A DNA stretch of 64,000 nucleotides from Bradyrhizobium icense (GTDB lineage: Bacteria; Pseudomonadota; Alphaproteobacteria; Rhizobiales; Xanthobacteraceae). The stretch lies in contig NZ_CP016428.1 in NCBI RefSeq assembly GCF_001693385.1, positions 868,001 through 932,000 of the forward strand, given 5' to 3'. The position numbers and the translations under genes were made by a program. Below, piece after piece: positions 30,519 to 37,986 of this stretch; the stretch's first letter is position 1; every line of letters begins with the position of its first letter. The notes beneath the pieces were generated by a model, which did not search any database, was not told the DNA's origin, and worked only from the letters and a program-made list of their open reading frames with translations.

Positions 30519-31373
30519 ATGACCGGGCTGAAATGGCTGCTGATCATAGTTTCGGCGGGTTATGTCTGTAGTCTGCTGGCGTTGTTCTTCGCGCAGCGTG
30601 CCGTGCTGTTTCCTGCCCCGACAGGCGTGCGCACGCCGCCGCAAGCGGCCGGCTTTCCGGAAGCAGAAGAACATGTCCTGACGACAGCCGACGGTGAGAA
30701 GGTCATCGTCTGGCATGTTCCGGCCAAGTCGGGGCGTCCGGTCGTCCTCTACTTCCACGGCAATGGCGATTATCTCGCCGGCTTCTTCGGCCGCTTTCGC
30801 GGCCTGATCGCCGACGGGATAGGGGTCGTCGCGCTGTCCTATCGTGGCTATGCCGGTTCGAGCGGGCGGCCGAGCGAGCAGGGATTGCTGCAGGACGCCG
30901 CGGCGGCCTATGCCTTCACGGCAGCGCGATACAGCCCGGACAAAATCGTTGCGTGGGGATTCTCGCTTGGCACCGGCGTCGCAGTGGCGCTGGCGGGCGA
31001 ACAGCCGGTCGGAAAGCTGATCCTGGAATCGGCCTATACTTCCATTGTGGACGTCGCCGCGTCGGCATTTTGGTTCGCGCCGGTGCGGCTATTTATGCGC
31101 GATCGATTCCACTCCGACCGGCACATCGCCCGGATCAGGGTTCCGCTGCTCATGATGCATGGCGCGCTCGATCCCACGATACCCGTTGCCTTTGGCGAAC
31201 GGCTGTTCGCGCTGGCGAACGAGCCGAAACGGTTTGTCCGCCTTGCCCGGGGAGGTCATAACGATCTCGACAATTTCGGCGCGATTGAAATCGCGCGGAA
31301 TTTTATCAACCTTGCGCAGGGATGGTCGCAGCATGGACGGGCATATCTTCCGTCCACGAACCGGGGAACGTGA
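30519..31373 (+). CDS. Alpha/beta hydrolase, membrane-anchored
   Basis: A 284-residue hydrolase of the ABHD13/BEM46-like type. One N-terminal helix (about 4-22) anchors it. FHGNGDYLAG forms the oxyanion region, the nucleophile elbow is GFSLG, and the acid and His are expected in MHGALDPTIP and ARGGHNDLD. All three catalytic residues appear present. The substrate is unknown. It starts 18 bases after pntB on the same strand and may be read through from that operon. The broken chaA gene follows four bases after its stop. Confidence 0.87.
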   Translation: MTGLKWLLIIVSAGYVCSLLALFFAQRAVLFPAPTGVRTPPQAAGFPEAEEHVLTTADGEKVIVWHVPAKSGRPVVLYFHGNGDYLAGFFGRFRGLIADGIGVVALSYRGYAGSSGRPSEQGLLQDAAAAYAFTAARYSPDKIVAWGFSLGTGVAVALAGEQPVGKLILESAYTSIVDVAASAFWFAPVRLFMRDRFHSDRHIARIRVPLLMMHGALDPTIPVAFGERLFALANEPKRFVRLARGGHNDLDNFGAIEIARNFINLAQGWSQHGRAYLPSTNRGT

Positions 31374-31377
31374 CCGC

Positions 31378-32146
31378 ATGAGCGCACACGGACCGATGCC
31401 GCGATCGGCCTGGATATTCCCCACGCTTGCGGTGCTGCTCTTTGCCGTGGCTACCGGGCTCGGAGCAGGCTTTACGCCGTCGGCCGGCGCGTTCGTGTTT
31501 GCGGTGCTGCTGCTCGCAATCCTGTTTGGCACCGTGTTCGCAGCCGTGCACCATGCCGAGGTGATTGCCGAGCGGATCGGCGAGCCCTACGGCACGCTGT
31601 GCTGACGCTCGCCGTCACCAGACCATCCGGCATCGTGATTATTTCATCAACCAGGCCGAAGGAAAGGCGGCTGACGAATCCCAACTGTCCAACCGGATGC
31701 TGGCGCTCAGCGTCGCGCTCCTGCTTGTATCGCTGTTGGCGGTGGTGCTGCTGGCCAAGAAATTTTCGGCGGTCGTCGATGCCGTGACCGCGATGATCGG
31801 GGCGCCGCCGGCGTTTGCAGGCATCGTGGTGGCGCTCTTGATTCTGCTGCCGGAGAGCGTTGCCGCTATCGGCGCTGCGCGCAGGAACGACCTGCAGAAA
31901 AGTATCAATCTCGCGCTCGGCTCTTCGCTCGCCACGATCGGGCTCACGGTGCCCGCGGTCGCGGTCGCCGCCCATACCCTCGACAAGCAGTTGGTGCTCG
32001 GCCTCGATGCCCGCGAAATGGTGCTGCTGGTGCTGACCTTCGTCCTCAGCATGCTCACCTTCGGTACCGGCCGCACCAACATCCTGTTTGGGCTGCTGCA
32101 CATGGTAGTCTTCGCCGTGTTCCTGTTCCTGGTGTTCGTGCCTTGA
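31378..32146 (+). pseudogene. chaA: Decayed ChaA-type Ca2+/H+ antiporter gene
   Basis: The N-terminal fragment (from ATG 31378) reads WIFPTLAVLLFAVATGLG... to RIGEPYGTL and then stops. A lost base near 31598 puts the expected VLTLAVT in another frame. About 20 bases later the sequence jumps to QTIRHRDYF in a third frame and continues through the C-terminal half (LLILLPESVAAIGAARRNDLQ, FGTGRTNILFG) to the stop at 32146. Compared with E. coli ChaA (366 residues), about 140 central residues are missing. Both halves align well to the family, so this is a deletion plus frameshift. Transport function must be lost unless the sequence is wrong here. Confidence 0.85.
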
Positions 32147-32337
32147 CCGGATGGACGCGCGTCAGCCGCCGTGCACCGTGCAGAGATGAGGTAGACTAAG
32201 GATGGACAAGTCGATCTGCTTGTCTTCGATACGCTTCCAATTTACCTGCTAAAGAAGATAAGATTAATGGTGAAGGGGCGGGCTGGAGGGGCAACATGCT
32301 GTCTGGCTCCTAGCCGGCAGCGGGACGACGAGTAGGG

Positions 32338-32817
32338 ATGGGGATGCGGCACCTTGGTCTGGCGGGCTTTCTGTTCGCTTTCTGGCTCGTGCTATCAGGG
32401 CATTATACGCCGATGCTCGTGGCAGCCGGCGCCGTCAGTGCGGTGCTGTGCGTCCTCGCCATGATCCGCGGGCGTGTGGCCGATGCCGAAGGGTTCCCGA
32501 TCGAGCTGTTGTCGGGAGCGGTTACCTATTTCCCGTGGTTGCTTCGCGAAATCGCCAAATCGGCATGGGCAGTCACCAAGATTATCCTGCATCCCAACCT
32601 GCCGATCTCGCCCACGATGACGGTCGTTCGAGCCAGCCAAAGGACGAGCACCGGCGTGGCGACCTATGCCAATTCGATCACGCTCACGCCCGGCACGATC
32701 ACTGTCGGCGTGAACGGCAGCGAGCTCACCGTTCATGCCTTGGTAAGCGAGGGTGCGCTGGATCTCGAAGGTGGCGCGATGGACCGCCGCGTCAGCCAGT
32801 TCGAGGGCAGGGCGTGA
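32338..32817 (+). CDS. mrpE: Mrp Na+/H+ antiporter subunit E (MrpE/MnhE)
   Basis: A 159-residue membrane protein with two or three N-terminal helices and a soluble C-terminal domain. The signatures ILHPNLPISPTM and YANSITLTPGTITV are typical of MrpE. It opens an eight- or nine-gene operon in which most genes overlap by a few bases. Mrp complexes exchange cytoplasmic Na+ (or K+) for protons and need all subunits. An ATG at 32344 is an alternative start. Confidence 0.93.
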   Translation: MGMRHLGLAGFLFAFWLVLSGHYTPMLVAAGAVSAVLCVLAMIRGRVADAEGFPIELLSGAVTYFPWLLREIAKSAWAVTKIILHPNLPISPTMTVVRASQRTSTGVATYANSITLTPGTITVGVNGSELTVHALVSEGALDLEGGAMDRRVSQFEGRA

Positions 32818-33098
32818 TGTTCGCTGCTGCCGCTGCCGCCATTCTCGCTGCTCTTGCCCTTGCGATCACGCGCGCCATCAAGGGGCCCACCGTGTTCGAT
32901 CGCGTGCTTGCAGGCAACGCCGTCGGTAACCTTGCGATTGTGCTGCTCGCCGTCGTTGGCTTCCTGACGGGGCGTCCGGAATTCCTCGACGTCGGACTGA
33001 CTTATGGCCTGCTCAATCTGATAGGCACTCTCGCGGTGCTGAAGTTCTTCCGTCACGGAGATCTCGCTTACGCAGCCGACGAGGAGCAGAGATCATGA
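32817..33098 (+). CDS. mrpF: Mrp antiporter subunit F (MrpF/MnhF)
   Basis: A 93-residue, three-helix protein. The family core is AITRAIKGPTVFDRVLAGNAVGN, and the loop GRPEFLDVGLTYGLLN carries a conserved Asp in the membrane. The start ATG overlaps the mrpE stop (TGATG), showing translational coupling. Longer readings upstream belong to another frame of mrpE. Confidence 0.93.
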   Translation: MFAAAAAAILAALALAITRAIKGPTVFDRVLAGNAVGNLAIVLLAVVGFLTGRPEFLDVGLTYGLLNLIGTLAVLKFFRHGDLAYAADEEQRS

Positions 33099-33454
33099 CG
33101 ATCGTCGTCGAGATTGCGAGCTGGGGGCTGATCCTCCTCGGTTCGTTCTTCACCCTCGTAGGTGCTTTCGGGCTCGTCCGCATGCCGGAAGTCTTCACCC
33201 GCATGCACGCGGCGAGCGTCACCGACACGCTCGGCGTCGGCTTTTTGATCCTCGGCATGTGCTTGCAGGCCGGCTTGGGCCTGGTGACGCTGAAGCTCGT
33301 GTTTCTTCTGGCGCTGTTCTTCTTCACCGGCCCGGTGGTGACGCATGCGCTCGCCCAGGCATGCCTGCATCAGGGAATCAATCCGGAGCTGGCGGAAGAC
33401 CGCCGCAGCGTCGCCCGCCTGCAGTCTGCCGACCCGGATGGGAGGCTGCCATAG
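33095..33454 (+). CDS. mrpG: Mrp antiporter subunit G (MrpG/MnhG)
   Basis: A 119-residue, three-helix protein. LIGS-like opening helices are followed by GLVRMPEVFTRMHAASVTDTLG, the hallmark of MrpG, and by FFFTGPVVTHALAQAC. It overlaps mrpF by four bases (ATGA). The hydrophilic C-terminal tail ends where the next subunit begins. Confidence 0.94.
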   Translation: MTIVVEIASWGLILLGSFFTLVGAFGLVRMPEVFTRMHAASVTDTLGVGFLILGMCLQAGLGLVTLKLVFLLALFFFTGPVVTHALAQACLHQGINPELAEDRRSVARLQSADPDGRLP

Positions 33455-33471
33455 AACTGCTGATCAACACG

Positions 33472-34008
33472 GTGCTCATGACGCTGCTTGCGGTAGTGAC
33501 GATCGCCATCGTGCGCCAGCGCAGCCTGTTCGGTGTCGTCATTCTCGCCAGCGTCTACAGCTTTCTGATGGCGAGTGTACTGGTCGTGCTCGACGCTGTG
33601 GACGTAGCGATGACCGAGGCGTCGGTCGGGGCCGGTGTCTCCACAGTGCTGTTGCTCGCAACCTTGCATTTGATCAAGACAACCGAGATCCGCTCTGTCC
33701 GGTCGCATCTCATGCCCTTGGTTATCGCGGTCGGCACCGGCGCGATTCTCGTCTGGGGTACGCTCGTCCTGCCGCCGTTCGGCACCCCCGAAGCGGTAAT
33801 CCACCAGCACGTCGCGCCGCGCTATGTCGCGGATACGATCAAGGAGACCGGTGTTCCGAACGTCGTGACGTCGGTTCTGGCGGACTACCGCGGCTACGAT
33901 ACGCTCGGCGAGACGACTGTCATCTTCACCGCAGGCATCGGGGTCCTGCTGCTGCTGCACAGGGCACGACGGCGAGGTCGCCCCAATGATGGGGAGACGT
34001 CGCGGTGA
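33472..34008 (+). CDS. Detached MrpA C-terminal subunit (DUF4040 plus MbhE-like)
   Basis: About 178 residues, corresponding to the last part of a normal MrpA. The DUF4040/MbhD helices are seen in QRSLFGVVILASVYSFLMA and TEASVGAGVSTVLLLATL. The MbhE-like end contains ADYRGYDTLGETTVIFTAGIG. No full-length NuoL-like MrpA precedes it, so this subunit stands alone as in membrane-bound hydrogenases. The start is uncertain. I mark GTG 33472, but ATG 33478 is possible, and an ATA at 33451 overlapping the mrpG stop would fit the coupling seen at other junctions. Confidence 0.82.
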   Translation: MLMTLLAVVTIAIVRQRSLFGVVILASVYSFLMASVLVVLDAVDVAMTEASVGAGVSTVLLLATLHLIKTTEIRSVRSHLMPLVIAVGTGAILVWGTLVLPPFGTPEAVIHQHVAPRYVADTIKETGVPNVVTSVLADYRGYDTLGETTVIFTAGIGVLLLLHRARRRGRPNDGETSR

Positions 34009-34421
34009 GCCTCGACCTGATCCTGCGCGTCGGCACCAAGCTGATCCTGCCGTTCATCCTGCTATTCGCGCTCTACGTTCAGTTCCACGGCGACTATGGC
34101 CCGGGCGGCGGGTTTCAGGCCGGCGTCATTGCGGCCAGCGCCATCATCCTGCTCTCGATCACTTTCGGCCTCGATGCGGCGCATCGCATCGCGCCGCAGC
34201 GGCTGGTGGAGCTTATGGTACCGCTCGGGGTGCTGATCTATGCCGGTACCGGCGCTGCTGGCTTGCTGATGGGCAAGAATTACCTCGATTACTCCGTGCT
34301 CGCGCATGATGCAGTCCATGGCCACGAACTCGGTATATTCCTGGTCGAGGCCGGCGTGCTGATCACGGTCGCGGGTACCATGACCGCCCTGTTTTATGCC
34401 TTCGCCGAGCGGGGGCGATGA
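34005..34421 (+). CDS. mrpB: Mrp antiporter subunit B (MrpB/MnhB)
   Basis: A 138-residue, four-helix protein with the MnhB core DYGPGGGFQAGVIAASAIIL. Start is GTG, overlapping the previous stop (GTGA). The invariant Gly-rich turn is intact. The C-terminal helix (GHELGIFLVEAGVLITVAGTM) also follows the family. Confidence 0.93.
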   Translation: MSLDLILRVGTKLILPFILLFALYVQFHGDYGPGGGFQAGVIAASAIILLSITFGLDAAHRIAPQRLVELMVPLGVLIYAGTGAAGLLMGKNYLDYSVLAHDAVHGHELGIFLVEAGVLITVAGTMTALFYAFAERGR

Positions 34422-34786
34422 TGGAAACACTCGCGGCTGCCCTTAGTCACTACAACTATGTCATCACCATTTTTCTGATGATGATCGGCCTCTACATCGT
34501 GGTCGTGCGCGGCAACATGGTGAAGAAGCTTATCGGCCTCTCGATCTTTCAAACCTCGGTGTATCTGCTCTATATCGCGCCCGGAAAGATTATCGGCGGG
34601 ACCGCTCCCATCATCGACCCGGCATTCAAACTCTACTCGAATCCCCTGCCTCATGTCCTGATCCTGACCGCCATCGTCGTCGGCATGGCCACGCTCGCGC
34701 TCGGCCTCGCGCTAGTTGTCCGCATCAACGAGGCCTACGGCACGATCGAGGAGGATGAGATCTTCGAAAGGGACCGCGAGACATGA
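34418..34786 (+). CDS. mrpC: Mrp antiporter subunit C (MrpC/MnhC, NuoK-like)
   Basis: A 122-residue homologue of NuoK with three helices. VVVRGNMVKKLIGLSIFQTSVYLLYI is the NuoK-like centre, and DPLPHVLILTAIVVG is present here as NPLPHVLILTAIVVG, with the Asp changed to Asn. Two start codons overlap the mrpB stop (ATGATG). The acidic C-terminus (EEDEIFERD) is cytoplasmic. Confidence 0.93.
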   Translation: MMETLAAALSHYNYVITIFLMMIGLYIVVVRGNMVKKLIGLSIFQTSVYLLYIAPGKIIGGTAPIIDPAFKLYSNPLPHVLILTAIVVGMATLALGLALVVRINEAYGTIEEDEIFERDRET

Positions 34787-36276
34787 GCGCGGTCTGGCCG
34801 CACCTCCCCATATTGCAGGTGATCATTCCGCTGTTCGGCGCCTTGCTTGCCGGATTTGCGCGTCGCGCCGGCCCAGCCTTCGCGATAGCCCTGGTGGTGA
34901 GCTGGCTGATGCCGTTGTGCGCCGGCGCAATGCTGTGGCAGGTCTTGGCGAGCGGCCCGATCTCCTATCACCTCGGCAGTTGGGCGCCGCCCTGGGGCAT
35001 CGAGTACCGGGTCGATGTCCTCAACGCCTTCGTGCTGGTGCTGGTCTCGATAATCGGGGCCGTGATCATGCCGTTCGCGCGGCGCTCCGTCGCCTTCGAG
35101 ATCGAGGAGGGGCAGCGGGCCTGGTTCTATTGCATGTATCTGCTGTGCCTCACGGGCCTGCTGGGAATTACGATCACGGGCGACGCCTTCAACGCCTTCG
35201 TCTTTCTCGAAATCTCATCGCTATCGACCTATGTGTTGATCGCTCTCGGCCGCGACCGGCGCGCGCTGCTCGCCGCGTTCCAGTACCTGATCATGGGTAC
35301 GATCGGCGCGACGTTCTACGTCGTCGGCGTTGGCTTGCTCTATCTGGTGACCGGCAGCCTCAACATGGTCGATATTGCCGCACGCCTCGGGCCCACCTGG
35401 GCCGACAACTCGCGCGCGATCATAGCAGCGCTGGCCTTCGTGACGGTGGGCGTCAGCCTCAAGCTCGCTTTGTTCCCGCTTCACGTCTGGCTGCCGAACG
35501 CCTATGCCTATGCACCGTCGTGGGCAACCGCCTTCCTCTCGGCCACCGCGACCAAGGTCGCGATCTATCTCCTGGTGCGCTTTCTTTTCTCGATCTTCGG
35601 CGTGGCCATAGACCTTCGCGGTCTGCCGGTCGCCGCGATCATCGTCGCACTGTCGCTCGCCGCGATGTTCGTCGCTTCCCTGATCGCGGTGTTCCAATCC
35701 AACGTGAGCCGCATGCTCGCCTATTCCTCCGTCGCTCAGATCGGCTACATCACGCTCGGCATCGGCTTCGTCAATCTGGCCGGGCTCACCGGCGGGTTGG
35801 TACATATCGTCAATCACGCCTTGATGAAGGCGGCCCTGTTCCTCGCGGTCGGAGCGATCTTCTTCCGCGTCCGCACCGTACGGCTTTCGGAGCTTGCCGG
35901 CATCGGCCGCAAGATGCCGATCACCATGGCGGCTTTCACGGTGGCGTGCTTCGGCCTCGTCGGCACGCCTGGTACCTCGGGCTTCATATCCAAATGGTAC
36001 CTGGCACTTGGCGCACTCGAAAAAGGTTGGTGGATCGTGGTCTTCCTGATCGTGGGAAGTTCGCTGATCGCGTTGGTCTATGTCGGCCGTGTGCTCGAAC
36101 TAGCCTGGCTGCGTGAGCCCTCGAAGGCGATCGCAGATGCCAGCGACCCGCCGCTGTCCATGCTGCTGCCGCTCATGCTGCTGGCAGCCGCTACGATTTA
36201 TTTCGGTTTCGATACCGAATGGACCGCGGGAATTGCCAGTATGGCTGCCAAGGACTTGCTGGGAGGGCTGCGATGA
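34783..36276 (+). CDS. mrpD: Mrp antiporter subunit D (MrpD/MnhD), first of three
   Basis: A 497-residue homologue of NuoM/NuoN with about 14 helices. The channel residues known for this family are present: Glu in VFLEISSLS (helix 5), Lys in VSLKLALFPLHVWLP (helix 7), and Lys in SATATKVAIY (helix 8). It overlaps mrpC by four bases. This is the most conventional MrpD of the three and likely forms the core proton path. Confidence 0.93.
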   Translation: MSAVWPHLPILQVIIPLFGALLAGFARRAGPAFAIALVVSWLMPLCAGAMLWQVLASGPISYHLGSWAPPWGIEYRVDVLNAFVLVLVSIIGAVIMPFARRSVAFEIEEGQRAWFYCMYLLCLTGLLGITITGDAFNAFVFLEISSLSTYVLIALGRDRRALLAAFQYLIMGTIGATFYVVGVGLLYLVTGSLNMVDIAARLGPTWADNSRAIIAALAFVTVGVSLKLALFPLHVWLPNAYAYAPSWATAFLSATATKVAIYLLVRFLFSIFGVAIDLRGLPVAAIIVALSLAAMFVASLIAVFQSNVSRMLAYSSVAQIGYITLGIGFVNLAGLTGGLVHIVNHALMKAALFLAVGAIFFRVRTVRLSELAGIGRKMPITMAAFTVACFGLVGTPGTSGFISKWYLALGALEKGWWIVVFLIVGSSLIALVYVGRVLELAWLREPSKAIADASDPPLSMLLPLMLLAAATIYFGFDTEWTAGIASMAAKDLLGGLR

Positions 36277-37742
36277 CCGCAGCTCTTTCTTCCCAAGGCA
36301 TTCTCCCCTTGGCCCTGCTGGCGCCGTTTGTCGGTGCGCTGATCCTTCCGCTGGTTCACAAGATGCCGAACCTGCGTGAGGCGGTGACGCTCGTCACTGC
36401 AGCGGCGCTGTGCCTCCTCGTTGTGTGCCTGCTGGGGCCGGTACTGGACGGCGCACGGCCAGAACTGACTGTTATCGACGTCATCCCGGGGCTCACGGTC
36501 GCGTTCAAGGTCGAACCGCTCGGTATGCTGTTCGCGCTCATCGCCTCCTCGCTGTGGTTCGTCAACTCGGTCTATTCGATCGGCTACATGCGCGCCAACG
36601 ACGAGCCACGCCAGACTACTTTCTATGTCTGTTTCGCCGTAGCGCTCGGCAGCACGATCGGGATTGCGTTCGCCAAGAACCTGTTCACGCTGTTTCTGTT
36701 TTATGAAGCGCTGACGCTCTCGACCTATCCGCTGGTCATCCACAGGCGGAATGAGGAAGCCGTTCGCGCCGGCCGGACTTATCTGGTGCTCCTGCTCGGC
36801 ACATCGCTCCTGCTGTTTCTGCCGGCGATCATCGCCACCTGGGTTCTCGCCGGGACGCTCGATTTCAGGCCCGGCGGCATTCTCCCGGCTGGGCTCAGTG
36901 CGCCCATCATCGCCGCTCTGCTCGCGCTCTACGTCTTCGGCATCGGCAAGGCGGCGGTAATGCCGCTGCATCGCTGGTTGCCAGCGGCTATGGTGGCGCC
37001 GACGCCGGTCAGCGCGTTGCTGCATGCGGTAGCCGTGGTCAAGGCGGGCGTGTTCTCCATCCTGAAAGTGGCGGTGCTGGTTTTCGGCGTCGACACGCTC
37101 GGCGCCGCAGGGCAATCCGCCTGGCTTACGGTCGTCGCGGGAACGACCATCCTGGTCGCTTCCATCATCGCTCTGAAACAGGACAATCTCAAACGCCGGC
37201 TTGCCTATTCGACCATCTCGCAATTGTCTTATGTCGTGCTTGGCGTTGCCATCCTGGCGCCGATCTCGGTTGCGGGTGCGGCGATGCACATTGCCGCGCA
37301 CGCCTTCAGCAAAATCACCTTGTTCTTCGCGGCCGGATCGATCTATACTGCGGCGCATCTGACCGAGGTGAGCCAGCTCGACGGCATCGGTCGCCGCATG
37401 CCCTGGACGATGGGGGCGTTCACAATCGGCGCGCTCGGAATGATCGGCGTTCCCCCCACGGCCGGCTTTCTCGGCAAATGGTTCATCCTTACCGGGGCGA
37501 TGCAGACCGCCAACTGGCTGGCGGTCGCCGTCATTTTCGTCAGCACGATCCTCAATGCAGGGTATTTCCTGCCCATCGTCTACCGAGCATTCTTCTGCGA
37601 GCCCGTGGGCGGGCACGACAAGTCGGGCGAGGCGCCTTGGCCGATCGTGGTCGCGCTCACGGCGACGGCAATCGGAACGATATTGATGTTCTTGTTTCCC
37701 GATATCCCCTTTGCGTTGGCGAAACTATTGAGCGGGCGGTGA
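36273..37742 (+). CDS. Second MrpD/NuoL-M-like antiporter subunit
   Basis: A 489-residue membrane subunit of the same superfamily. Helix 5 Glu (LFLFYEALTLS), helix 7 Lys (GIGKAAVMPLHRWLP) and helix 8 Lys (AVAVVKAGVF) are all present, so proton translocation is plausible. It overlaps the first D gene by four bases. In this operon it may take the place of the missing NuoL-like MrpA N-terminal domain. Confidence 0.9.
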   Translation: MTAALSSQGILPLALLAPFVGALILPLVHKMPNLREAVTLVTAAALCLLVVCLLGPVLDGARPELTVIDVIPGLTVAFKVEPLGMLFALIASSLWFVNSVYSIGYMRANDEPRQTTFYVCFAVALGSTIGIAFAKNLFTLFLFYEALTLSTYPLVIHRRNEEAVRAGRTYLVLLLGTSLLLFLPAIIATWVLAGTLDFRPGGILPAGLSAPIIAALLALYVFGIGKAAVMPLHRWLPAAMVAPTPVSALLHAVAVVKAGVFSILKVAVLVFGVDTLGAAGQSAWLTVVAGTTILVASIIALKQDNLKRRLAYSTISQLSYVVLGVAILAPISVAGAAMHIAAHAFSKITLFFAAGSIYTAAHLTEVSQLDGIGRRMPWTMGAFTIGALGMIGVPPTAGFLGKWFILTGAMQTANWLAVAVIFVSTILNAGYFLPIVYRAFFCEPVGGHDKSGEAPWPIVVALTATAIGTILMFLFPDIPFALAKLLSGR

Positions 37743-37746
37743 TGGC

Positions 37747-37986
37747 ATGAATGATCATTGGCTGGTGCGCCAAAGCACGATCAGGCTGCTCTGGATTGTT
37801 TTCGCCGTCGTACTGGCAGCGACGGTGTTGATGGACCTCGTGATCGAGCACCATCCCTATTTCGGGCTCGACGGGACATTCGGCTTCGGCGCGTGGTTCG
37901 GGTTCGTGAGCTGCGTCGCGATGATCGTGTTCGCCAAGGCGCTTGGCGCCATCCTGAAGCGATCGGATACGTACTATGACAGCTAG
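37747..37986 (+). CDS. Small membrane protein within the Mrp operon
   Basis: A 79-residue protein with two hydrophobic segments (about 13-31 and 45-67). I do not recognise a named family. It begins four bases after the second D subunit and its 3' end overlaps the third D subunit by eleven bases, so it is translated as part of the operon. It may be an accessory subunit that bridges the two large ones. Confidence 0.75.
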   Translation: MNDHWLVRQSTIRLLWIVFAVVLAATVLMDLVIEHHPYFGLDGTFGFGAWFGFVSCVAMIVFAKALGAILKRSDTYYDS

